Assembly: GCF_002994635.1 (NCBI RefSeq)
Contig: NZ_PVNL01000041.1
Coordinates: 62,001-126,000 of the forward strand
DNA: 64,000 bases
Source: Enhygromyxa salina
Lineage (GTDB): Bacteria > Myxococcota_A > Polyangia > Nannocystales > Nannocystaceae
Direction of reading: 5' to 3'
Shown here: in pieces, positions 37,958 through 44,925 of the stretch
Position numbering within the stretch: position 1 is the stretch's first letter
Layout of the letters: each line of letters starts with the position of its first letter
The notes under the pieces: generated by a model
What the model was told of the DNA's origin: nothing
Database searches by the model: none
What the model saw: only the letters and a program-made list of their open reading frames with translations
Made by a program: the position numbers and the translations under genes

Positions 37958-39928
37958 ATGAAGCTTCGCCTCGCGCTCGCCCTCGCGCCGCTGTGTCTGC
38001 TCACCTGCAAGGCCGGCGCGGTCGGTGAGATCATCGAGCCTGACAAGCCCGCGGCCGGCGAGGCCATGGGTGAGCTCAGCTGTGATCTCGAGCAAGAGCG
38101 CGCCGAACCGCTGAGCGTCGACTGGCCCTCGGCCGATCGCACCGACCTCGAGGTCGCGATGCGCGATGGCCTGGTCGTCGTCGCCTACGACTGTGAGCGC
38201 CTGCGCGTGCTCGACAGCTGCAGGGTCCACGGCGGCTACAGCTTCGCGGGTGTCAGCCGCAAAGAAGAGATGGTCCAGATCACTGGCCAAGGTGAGCTCC
38301 ACGCCAACTTGCCGGTTGGCAAGGTCAAGCTCTCGGCGGTGATCGATCGCGGCTCGACGATCGACATCGCGCTCGTCACGGTCGGCAAGCACCGAACGCC
38401 CGCCTACCAGGTCACCCAGGCCGAGCTCGAGGGCGACTGCGCGGGTGCGACCCACTTCGTCAAGTCTGCGCTCGTGGGCGCCTTCGCCATGGGCACGGGC
38501 ACCCGCGGCCACGTCGGGACCGTCGCCGAGGTGTTCAAGATCGGTGAGATCGGCGGCTCGAGCAGCTCCGAGCACCAGAGCCTCGATCGTGACGGAGATC
38601 TGCAAGCCTGCGCGGCGTCGAATCCGAGCGACCCCAGCCCGCCCGCGCAGTGCCAGTCGCTGCTGCGCGTCGAGCTGGTCGCCCTGCGCGAGCAGGCCGA
38701 GCAGGGCGGCGGCGGCGGCCAAACGGCCCAGGCCACCCCGCTCGACCAGGTCTGTCCGAACGGGTTCGTGCGGGAGGGGGCCAAGTGCAGCGCGGTTGCG
38801 AGCGCGAGCGGGTTTCGCTGTGATCCCAAGGATCAAGCCCAGTGCGAGGCGCAGTGCGGGGCTGGAAATTTCGAGTCGTGCCACAACCTCGCCTATCAGG
38901 TCCGTCGGGACGACCGCCCGCGCAGCGAGGAGCTGTTCGGGCGCGCGTGCGATGCTGGCGTGACCGACAGCTGCGCGGCCCTGGCCTACATGGTCGACTG
39001 GAAGACCCAGCCCGAGCGGGGCGCCACGCTGCTGCAGCGTGCCTGCGATGGGGGCGACGGCGTGGCCTGTCGCGCGCTCGGCCGGCCGCTGCTCGACGAG
39101 CAACCGTTCGGTCACGATCCGGCCCGCGCGATCCAGCTGCTGGCCCGCGCGATGGAGCTCGGTGACCGCTACGCCTCCGGTGTGCTCGCCTGGGAATACC
39201 TCGCCAACCGCCGCCACGACGACGCCCGCGACGTGCTCGATCGCGACTGCGGTCAGGGCAACGGCCAGGCCTGCTCGCTGCTCGGTGGTCTGCTCTCGCG
39301 CTGCGAAGATGGGCGCGCCCCCGGCATGGTCCCGCGTGACGTCGCAACCTGCGAAAAATTTCCCAAGCCCGACACCGTTGGAGCCACCGTCGCGTTCGAG
39401 CGCGCCTGTCGGGACGGCTTTGTCGGCGCGTGCGTGAACGCGGGCAAGCGCTACGCCGACGGGCGCGGCGTGACCCAGGACGTCCCCCGCGCCGTCGAGC
39501 TGCTGGAGCTGGGTTGCCCCAAGGGGCGCGGCGCCTGTGAGGAGCTGGGGCGTCGCTACGAGCACGGTGACGGGGTGCCCAAGGACCTCGAGCGCGCCTA
39601 TGCAACCTACAACGCGGCGTGTCAGCACAATCAAAAGACCGAGTGTTGGCACGCGGCTCGGGTCGCGGGCGTGCTGGGCCACGACACAGATCGCCGGGCG
39701 CGGCTGGAGCAGGGGTGCGAGAAGAACTCCAAGCAGGCGTGTGACGAGCTGACGGTCGCGCTCGAGAAAGAAGGCAAGACCGACGCGGCCAAGGCGATCT
39801 ATCAGGACGTGTGTGAGCGGATGCGCAACGAGGTGTACTGCAAGGCTTATGTTCGGCTTGGCGGCGAGCTCGAGCCTGGGTTCAAGCCGTTCTCGCGCCG
39901 GAAGGACGCGCGACCAGACGACTTTTGA
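37958..39928 (+). CDS. Sel1/TPR-like repeat lipoprotein
   Basis: 656 residues from the ATG at 37958 (MKLRLALALAPLCLLTCKAG), which opens a lipoprotein-type signal ending at LLTC; an in-frame upstream start at 37919 would disrupt it. Residues 30-230 form a beta-rich region with no recognised family. From about 290 onward there are Cys-containing Sel1-type repeats (FGRACDAGVTDSCAALAYM; LQRACDGGDGVACRALG; FERACRDGFVGACVNAGKRY), a pattern seen in bacterial envelope proteins that scaffold protein complexes. Function unknown. Confidence 0.82.
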   Translation: MKLRLALALAPLCLLTCKAGAVGEIIEPDKPAAGEAMGELSCDLEQERAEPLSVDWPSADRTDLEVAMRDGLVVVAYDCERLRVLDSCRVHGGYSFAGVSRKEEMVQITGQGELHANLPVGKVKLSAVIDRGSTIDIALVTVGKHRTPAYQVTQAELEGDCAGATHFVKSALVGAFAMGTGTRGHVGTVAEVFKIGEIGGSSSSEHQSLDRDGDLQACAASNPSDPSPPAQCQSLLRVELVALREQAEQGGGGGQTAQATPLDQVCPNGFVREGAKCSAVASASGFRCDPKDQAQCEAQCGAGNFESCHNLAYQVRRDDRPRSEELFGRACDAGVTDSCAALAYMVDWKTQPERGATLLQRACDGGDGVACRALGRPLLDEQPFGHDPARAIQLLARAMELGDRYASGVLAWEYLANRRHDDARDVLDRDCGQGNGQACSLLGGLLSRCEDGRAPGMVPRDVATCEKFPKPDTVGATVAFERACRDGFVGACVNAGKRYADGRGVTQDVPRAVELLELGCPKGRGACEELGRRYEHGDGVPKDLERAYATYNAACQHNQKTECWHAARVAGVLGHDTDRRARLEQGCEKNSKQACDELTVALEKEGKTDAAKAIYQDVCERMRNEVYCKAYVRLGGELEPGFKPFSRRKDARPDDF

Positions 39929-39964
39929 CCACCGTGGCGTCCGCGGAGCGATACTGTTGCAGGC

Positions 39965-40417
39965 ATGGCCTCCCTGAGCACCGCGGGAAACGTCCACTCG
40001 ACCTGTCTGCGAGTACTCGCCGCGCGAGGATACACGCTTCGCATCGACGTCGACTATTACGAGAGCGACGGCGAACTCATGTACATGGCGGAGAAGGATG
40101 GGTTCACGTTTGCTGCTGAGAACCCAATCGAGCTGCTCGGGCTGACTGCGGTCTATGAGCACGTGCAACCAGAGCAGGACCGGCCGTACTGGTGGTACGT
40201 CGACGGCGCTGACCTTGACGACGAGCTGCTCGAGCAAGCGCTCGAGCGGGCGTTAGCGAGCCTGCGCGAGCGCGACCCAGCTCGGTGGACCGAGAAGATC
40301 CGGGCCGCGCTGGCGACCGCCGAAGCCGATCCTCGCACCAGCGCGGCGGATCGCCTGGGCATCTCGCAAGCGGCGCTCGAGCAGGTCCTCGCGGACTCGC
40401 TGCTTCGAGGTCGATGA
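39965..40417 (+). CDS. Hypothetical protein, 150 aa
   Basis: ATG at 39965, 36 bp after the Sel1 gene. Mixed alpha/beta composition: a YTLRIDVDYYESDGELMYMAEKDGFTFAAENPIELLG region that could be a small sheet with strands, then an acidic helical stretch (DLDDELLEQALERALASL). No signal peptide, metal motif or known domain seen. Codon use is like its neighbours, so it is likely a real cytoplasmic protein. Confidence 0.7.
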   Translation: MASLSTAGNVHSTCLRVLAARGYTLRIDVDYYESDGELMYMAEKDGFTFAAENPIELLGLTAVYEHVQPEQDRPYWWYVDGADLDDELLEQALERALASLRERDPARWTEKIRAALATAEADPRTSAADRLGISQAALEQVLADSLLRGR

Positions 40418-40441
40418 GGGTGGGCGAGACGTCCCAGCAGC

Positions 40442-41248
40442 TCAGCCGTGCACCTGAGAGAACAAGTAGAACATCTCCCCCGCGATCTGCAGGGCCCGCT
40501 CGTCGTAGCGATCTGCTTCCTCGGGCGAGCCGTCCGCCAGCTTGGGATCGTCGTAGGGCAGCGAGATCCGCCGCGTGGCGCCGCGCACGAATGGACAGGC
40601 CTGATCAGCCTGGCTGCAGGTCATGATCACGGCGAAGTCCTCGCGCGGATTGCCGTCCGCGTCGTAGGTCTTGGAGAAGGCGTCGAGGGCCGTGTCGTCA
40701 CCCGCGAAGCTGACGGCATAGTGGGGGTTGGCGACGTCGTCGGGAACTTCGCCGATCTCGAACCCGGCTCGGCGCATCGCCGCGACGGCGCGCGGGTTGA
40801 AGGCGGTCGCCTCGGTCCCGCCGGAGTAGGTCTCGACGCCGTCGACTCCGTACCAGGCCGCTGCGGTCGCCGCCCAGATCTGGCTCATGTGGCTGCGCCG
40901 CGAGTTGTGGGTGCAGATGAACACCAGCCGGGCGGGCAGGCTCGCGGCTCCGCGCTCGCGCACGAACGCCGCGATGCGATCGAGCGTCTCACGGCGGTCC
41001 TCGGGGATCGTGGAGAGCGTGGGCAGCAGACGCTCGACGTACGCGTGGAGCTGGGGGTGAAACGTCACGGCGGTCCTCTCGGTCGTGGGTGCTGGTTCAG
41101 GCGTGGCGGTCTCAGTCGTCTCAGTCGAGGTTGGCGGGCTCGCGTCCGGCTCAGCCTCGCTCGTTGCGGCGCAGCCGAGTGATGACGCGAGCAGGGCGCC
41201 GAGACTCAGCGCGAGACATGTATCGATGATCTTCGATGTATTGGACAT
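40442..41248 (-). CDS. Exported low-MW phosphatase/arsenate reductase-like lipoprotein
   Basis: 268 residues. Lipoprotein signal (SLGALLASSLGC, Cys about residue 26) and a Thr/Glu/Pro linker to about residue 60; then a low-molecular-weight phosphatase/ArsC domain. LVFICTHNSRRSHMSQIW contains the P-loop CTHNSRR (C-X5-R), and ISLPYDDP sits where the catalytic Asp loop (DP) is expected. Extra cysteines (MTCSQADQACPF) may replace the ArsC redox relay. The family normally works in the cytoplasm, so envelope location is unusual. The adjacent ArsR gene and a palindrome spanning codons 3-10 suggest arsenic-type metal control. Arsenate reduction versus protein tyrosine phosphatase activity cannot be separated by sequence. 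Confidence 0.83.
   Translation of the reverse strand: MSNTSKIIDTCLALSLGALLASSLGCAATSEAEPDASPPTSTETTETATPEPAPTTERTAVTFHPQLHAYVERLLPTLSTIPEDRRETLDRIAAFVRERGAASLPARLVFICTHNSRRSHMSQIWAATAAAWYGVDGVETYSGGTEATAFNPRAVAAMRRAGFEIGEVPDDVANPHYAVSFAGDDTALDAFSKTYDADGNPREDFAVIMTCSQADQACPFVRGATRRISLPYDDPKLADGSPEEADRYDERALQIAGEMFYLFSQVHG
41219..41240. promoter_or_regulatory. Candidate ArsR operator overlapping the start of the arsenate-reductase-like gene
   Basis: Imperfect palindrome TGTATCGA-TGATCT-TCGATGTA (core ATCGA-N6-TCGAT). The same core lies upstream of arsR at 41668-41691. ArsR/SmtB-type sites are typically short inverted repeats separated by six bases. Here the site falls on codons 3-10 of the target gene. 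Confidence 0.5.
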
Positions 41249-41280
41249 GGGGAAGTCGTGCTCCGGGTCGCTCGAGCCGC

Positions 41281-41658
41281 TCAGCGATCCAGCAGGGTTG
41301 CGAACTCGTTCAGACGGTCGAGCGCGGTTGGTTCGAGTGAGTAGAAGATCCAGGTCCCGCGCCGCTCCGAGGCCAACACGCCGGCTTCACGCAGGATCTT
41401 GAGGTGATGGGAGACGGTGGCTTGCGCGAGCTCGAAGTGCCCCTCGATGTCGCAGGCGCACACGGGCTCGCGGGCTTCGGCCAGCAACGCGACGATCTCG
41501 ACCCGGGTCGCGTCGCCGAGCGCCTTGAACACCGTCATGTAGGGTCGCAGATCTCGAGCCTTGGCCCGTCGCCGCGGGGTGCACTCCGCCGCCGTGGCCG
41601 CCGCCGACGAGGCGAGAACGGTCAAGCGAGGCGAGCCGCGGCGGGGCCGGGACGGCAT
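41281..41658 (-). CDS. arsR: ArsR-family metalloregulator
   Basis: 125 residues if started at 41658; the conserved part begins near 41556 and an ATG at 41538 is the alternative. FKALGDATRVEIVALL is the ArsR alpha-helix 1-2 signature; EPVCACDIEGHFEL contains the CxC metal site of arsenite-sensing ArsR; QATVSHHLKILREAGV is the recognition helix; RRGTWIFYSL the beta-wing. It should repress and release on arsenite or a related metal. It lies immediately upstream of the arsenate-reductase-like gene on the same strand (32 bp gap), and an operator-like palindrome lies just upstream of it. Confidence 0.88.
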   Translation of the reverse strand: MPSRPRRGSPRLTVLASSAAATAAECTPRRRAKARDLRPYMTVFKALGDATRVEIVALLAEAREPVCACDIEGHFELAQATVSHHLKILREAGVLASERRGTWIFYSLEPTALDRLNEFATLLDR

Positions 41659-41667
41659 GGCGATGAT

Positions 41668-41691
41668 CTACATCGAAAGTCGTCGATATAG
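41668..41691. promoter_or_regulatory. Candidate ArsR operator upstream of arsR
   Basis: Inverted repeat CTACATCGA-AAGTCG-TCGATATAG (8 of 9 positions symmetric), 10 bp upstream of the longer arsR start. Its core ATCGA-N6-TCGAT equals that at 41219-41240. A TTGTCA on the arsR strand at 41700-41695 could be its -35, placing the palindrome over the promoter spacer. Confidence 0.55.
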
Positions 41692-41750
41692 AAGTGACAA
41701 CTATGTGACACCAGCATGGTCCACCCGTCGTGAGTCCCTGGCCTGCTGGA

Positions 41751-42224
41751 TCAGTAGGGCGTCCCGTCCTTGTGGGTGAACACGAAGCGCCCGTCAGCGT
41801 GCTTGCTGAACGCGAGATCGACGTCGGAATACTCGGCCGTGTCCTCGCGGTCGCGGTTGCTGATCTCCAGATACCGAACCGGCCGGTCGCTGCGGTTGAC
41901 GAGGTAGTGCCCATTGCGGACGCCGGCCGCAAACCCGGCGCACATTCCTGCGCCAAGCAGCTGCTCGCCCTCGTCGGTCACCAACACGACCTCGCCCTCG
42001 ACGATGAACACGAACTCGTCCTCGCGGGTGTGGAAGTGACGCATCGACGACTCCTTACCAGGCGGCAGCGTCGTGAGGTTGACGCCGATCTTGGTCAAGC
42101 CGAGCGGGTCGCCGAGGGCTCGCTTCTCGCGAGGAAGCACGCGCGAGCGAAACGGCTCGGGGTAACCGGAGTCCGTGCGGGGCACGAGGGAGTCAGGATC
42201 GAGGGCCGGGGGCACGAGCGGCAT
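41751..42224 (-). CDS. Cupin-domain protein
   Basis: 157 residues from the ATG at 42224 (MPLVPPALDPDSLVPRTDSG); an in-frame ATG at 42254 would add ten. Cupin motif 1 is RHFHTREDEFVFIVEGEVVLV (HxH...E) and motif 2 GMCAGFAAGVRNGHYLVNRS, in which His occupies the expected ligand position. Single-domain, no signal peptide. Likely a metal-binding sugar/small-molecule enzyme or sensor of the type with a PGKESSMRHFH approach loop; the substrate is unknown. Transcribed away from the PD-(D/E)XK gene across a repeat-containing spacer. Confidence 0.8.
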   Translation of the reverse strand: MPLVPPALDPDSLVPRTDSGYPEPFRSRVLPREKRALGDPLGLTKIGVNLTTLPPGKESSMRHFHTREDEFVFIVEGEVVLVTDEGEQLLGAGMCAGFAAGVRNGHYLVNRSDRPVRYLEISNRDREDTAEYSDVDLAFSKHADGRFVFTHKDGTPY

Positions 42225-42318
42225 GGACTCGCCATAGCACGAGGGCGCGAGCATGTGATCTTTTCTCGGCTGATAGCAGGAACTCCAGAGTGTGGCTCGC
42301 TGATGGGTCACGCGTGGC

Positions 42319-42355
42319 GGCCCGCTGACGGGCCACCGTCCCGCTCACGGGCCAC
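42319..42355. repeat. Two direct copies of a palindromic box (CCCGCTGACGGGCCAC / CCCGCTCACGGGCCAC)
   Basis: Copies at 42321-42336 and 42340-42355 differ at one base and are spaced 19 bp apart. The first is extended into a perfect stem GGCCCG-CTGA-CGGGCC (42319-42334). Being between the divergent cupin and nuclease-like genes, they could bind a regulator or form hairpins. Confidence 0.6.
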
Positions 42356-42378
42356 TCGGTACGACCGAGTTTTCCGCA

Positions 42379-42394
42379 AGTCATCGAGATGACT
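42379..42394. promoter_or_regulatory. Palindrome AGTCATC-GA-GATGACT before the PD-(D/E)XK gene
   Basis: Seven-base perfect arms with a 2-base centre, ending 4 bp before the ATG at 42399. The position would overlap the ribosome binding region of that gene, so it could act as an operator or translational hairpin. Confidence 0.45.
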
Positions 42395-42398
42395 AAAG

Positions 42399-43424
42399 AT
42401 GCCACGTGGCCCGGTGCTTGCGATTGCGGCGGGGACGATGGCGGAACTCGAGCAGCTCGCATCCGCACACGACGCGATGGTGCTGCTGTTGAGCAAGATG
42501 CCCCACGCGGCGCTGACCAGGATCATGTGCGCCGCCGCGGGGATCGAGCTGCACGATCACGACGACATCCGCGAGCGCTCCCCGGCCTTCGAAGTCCCCG
42601 GCCTGAATCGACGCGCGCGGAAGGGGCTGATCGATCTCCTGCTGACCGTCCGGACTCGCGACGGTGCCGTGCTGATGCACTGGATCCTCGAGGTGCAGCT
42701 TTGCTGGGACGTGGAAAAGCTATGGAGTTGGTCACTGTACTCGGCCGCCGTCGGCGCAGAAACGAAGAAGCCAGCGGTCGTAGCCGCATTCGTGCCTGAT
42801 CCCGCCCTGCGAGCACGCATTCGCCGGATGATCCCGAAGATCTTGCCGCCCCCTAAACTCGTCGAGCCGGATCATCTCGAGCTGATCGACGACATCCAAC
42901 AAGCGCATCGCCAACCGCACGAGGCGGTCCTCGGCGCCGTTTTCCACGCACTCGGAGCCGGACCCGTCGAGCAACGGGTGGCCGGGATCCGGGCCGCGTT
43001 TCTTGCGGCACAGCGCCTGGATCCCCTGGAGTGCCGGAGTTACACTGTACTCATGTTGACGCTCACTCCCGCCGATATCGCCCAGCGTGCCCTCGATGAA
43101 ATGCGTGAGCGCGGTGAGTACAATGAGAGCCGCTATATCACCTTCGAGGAGTATGAGATCTCTCCGGTCGAGCGTGGCAGCTACCTGTACGAGAAGGCCC
43201 ATCGGATCGGGCGCCGAGACGGGGTCCAAGAAGGCCGGGAGCACGGGCAGATTCAGCTGCTGCACCGCACCATCGTCGACATTCTCGAGCTGCGCGGCTT
43301 CACGGTCACCGCAGCGCATCGCGCCCGTGTCGAGAGCTGCGAGGACCTCGAGGCGCTCGAGCGCTGGTACGCCGCGGCCCGCACGCTTCCCACCGACGCG
43401 GCGCTCGACCAGCTCTTCGAGTAG
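42399..43424 (+). CDS. PD-(D/E)XK nuclease/transposase-like protein (Rpn-type)
   Basis: 341 residues from the ATG at 42399; an in-frame ATG at 42438 is also possible. GLIDLLLTVRTRDGAVLMHWILEVQ has the Asp...Glu-x-Gln layout of the PD-(D/E)XK core used by Rpn-like nucleases, followed by a helical EKLWSWSLYSAAVGAETKKP segment. C-terminal half is helical, with a basic/Gly region (RRDGVQEGREHG) like the C-termini of these proteins. Proteins of this kind are often in multicopy families; mobility is not shown here. Assignment moderate, as no Lys/His completing the motif was verified. Confidence 0.6.
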   Translation: MPRGPVLAIAAGTMAELEQLASAHDAMVLLLSKMPHAALTRIMCAAAGIELHDHDDIRERSPAFEVPGLNRRARKGLIDLLLTVRTRDGAVLMHWILEVQLCWDVEKLWSWSLYSAAVGAETKKPAVVAAFVPDPALRARIRRMIPKILPPPKLVEPDHLELIDDIQQAHRQPHEAVLGAVFHALGAGPVEQRVAGIRAAFLAAQRLDPLECRSYTVLMLTLTPADIAQRALDEMRERGEYNESRYITFEEYEISPVERGSYLYEKAHRIGRRDGVQEGREHGQIQLLHRTIVDILELRGFTVTAAHRARVESCEDLEALERWYAAARTLPTDAALDQLFE

Positions 43425-43458
43425 CTGGTAGCGGATCAGCCATGACAACGGCGCGGGG

Positions 43459-44688
43459 TTATGGCTCGAGCGCCACGTAGGTCGGCCCGGGGTCGTTCTG
43501 CCAGTCGATCTCGCGCGCCTCCCCAGTCCCGAAGTCGGCGATCGCCAGCACGTTGGCGCCGGGGATCGGCACGAGCGCGAGCTCGTCGGCGGGGTCGAAC
43601 ACGATCCCGAGCGGGAAGCCCATCGCGGGAATGTCGATCTGATCGATGAGCGTGCTGGTCGTCGTCTCGTAGCGAAGCAGCGAGACCTCGGTACCCACCA
43701 GCACGCACAGGATGATCTGGGTGTCGGTGCTGCCGTGCGCAGCCGCGTACGGGATCCCCGCGACCTCGACCGTGTCGAGCACGGTCGGTGTGCTGGGGTC
43801 GGCGATGTCGAGCAGCGAGTAGCCGGGCGGGCCGACCGAGTTGACGACGATCGCCTCGGAGTCGCCGGGGCCGACGAACAGCACCCACGAGGGATCATTG
43901 GATACGACCGCGGGCACCGACATCGTGCCGATTGGATCGTTGGTGCCAAACAGACGCACCGAGCCATCGCCCGCGGTATTGATGATCGCGAGCTGGCCCT
44001 GCAGGGCGATCTGCTCGGGACTTGGCCCAATGTCGAACTCTTCGACGATGCTGAGCGAGGTCAGGTCGATGTGGCTCATCGTCGCGCCCGACTGCCCGTT
44101 GCCGCCGTAGTTGGCCGTCCACGCCGCGCTGCTGTCCTCGGTGATCGCAATGCCCATGGGGTACTGCGCGATGTCGAGCTCGGCGAGCACCGTGCCAGTG
44201 TCGATCTCGACGATCAGCAGGCCACCACCTTCGGGCACCGTGCCCTGGCCTGCGCCCGCGAGACCCCCAACCGCGCTCGCGAAGAAGCCCGGGCTCACGG
44301 CGACGACCGCGAGCTCGCCGTCGGGGCTGATCTCGGCTTCGAGCGGACCGGGCTCGTATGCCCCGAGATCAATGCTCTTCCACAGCGCGTCCTCGCGGGT
44401 CTGCGCGCCGCCACGCAGGGCCTCGTAGTCGAGCAGCGACAGTCGCTTGGCACGCCAGTCCGAGGTCATGGCGAGACGCGCGGGGCGGGGTGGATCGTCG
44501 TCGGTGTCACTGGTCGTGTCGGTGCCCGTGTCGGTGGGCGCCGTGGGTTCGCCGCTCTCGCCCGTGCTCGAGTCCGCGGCGGACTCGGTCGAGGTCTCAC
44601 CGTCGTCAGCCGCGGGCGTCGTGCAGCTCGCCGCGGGGAGGCAGGCGATCGAGAGCAGCACGAACGATCGGGGCGATGCCAGTCGCAT
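43459..44688 (-). CDS. Secreted beta-propeller lipoprotein
   Basis: 409 residues. Lipoprotein signal (SIACLPAASC, Cys about residue 22), then a 45-residue Ser/Thr/Asp/Glu linker. From about 75 the repeat pattern of a seven-bladed propeller appears (AEISPDGELAVVAVS; PMGIAITEDSSAAWTANYGG; SPEQIALQGQLAIINTAGDGS; FPLGIVFDPADELALVPIPG), like YncE/lactonase-type surface proteins. No catalytic residues were identified. Probably outer-membrane or surface exposed; function unknown. Confidence 0.82.
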   Translation of the reverse strand: MRLASPRSFVLLSIACLPAASCTTPAADDGETSTESAADSSTGESGEPTAPTDTGTDTTSDTDDDPPRPARLAMTSDWRAKRLSLLDYEALRGGAQTREDALWKSIDLGAYEPGPLEAEISPDGELAVVAVSPGFFASAVGGLAGAGQGTVPEGGGLLIVEIDTGTVLAELDIAQYPMGIAITEDSSAAWTANYGGNGQSGATMSHIDLTSLSIVEEFDIGPSPEQIALQGQLAIINTAGDGSVRLFGTNDPIGTMSVPAVVSNDPSWVLFVGPGDSEAIVVNSVGPPGYSLLDIADPSTPTVLDTVEVAGIPYAAAHGSTDTQIILCVLVGTEVSLLRYETTTSTLIDQIDIPAMGFPLGIVFDPADELALVPIPGANVLAIADFGTGEAREIDWQNDPGPTYVALEP

Positions 44689-44925
44689 TGCCTGCGAGTT
44701 TGGCGGGGGCAGTCGGGGTTGTCACTCGCGGATCGCGTCGTTCGGAGTGCGCGGATTTCGCTGCCGTGCCTCCAAACGCCCTCTGCGTTCGATATGCGCG
44801 GGTGTACAACAAATCTGTTGTCCAACAGAGCTGCTGTAACCTGCGCGCACATAGTAGGCGAGAAAAGCTCGGGGGCAGCTCGATGTGATCGATCACCCCC
44901 GTTCGTGGCACCATACCCGCCTATC

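Noticed and set aside
41300..41345. Possible tRNA T-loop (GGTTCGAGT)
   Set aside because: No acceptor or anticodon stem can be formed around it and it is within arsR coding sequence.
43735..44925. Long in-frame upstream extension of the ferritin-like lipoprotein gene
   Set aside because: It is antisense to the propeller lipoprotein; a start at 44926 gives a proper signal sequence.
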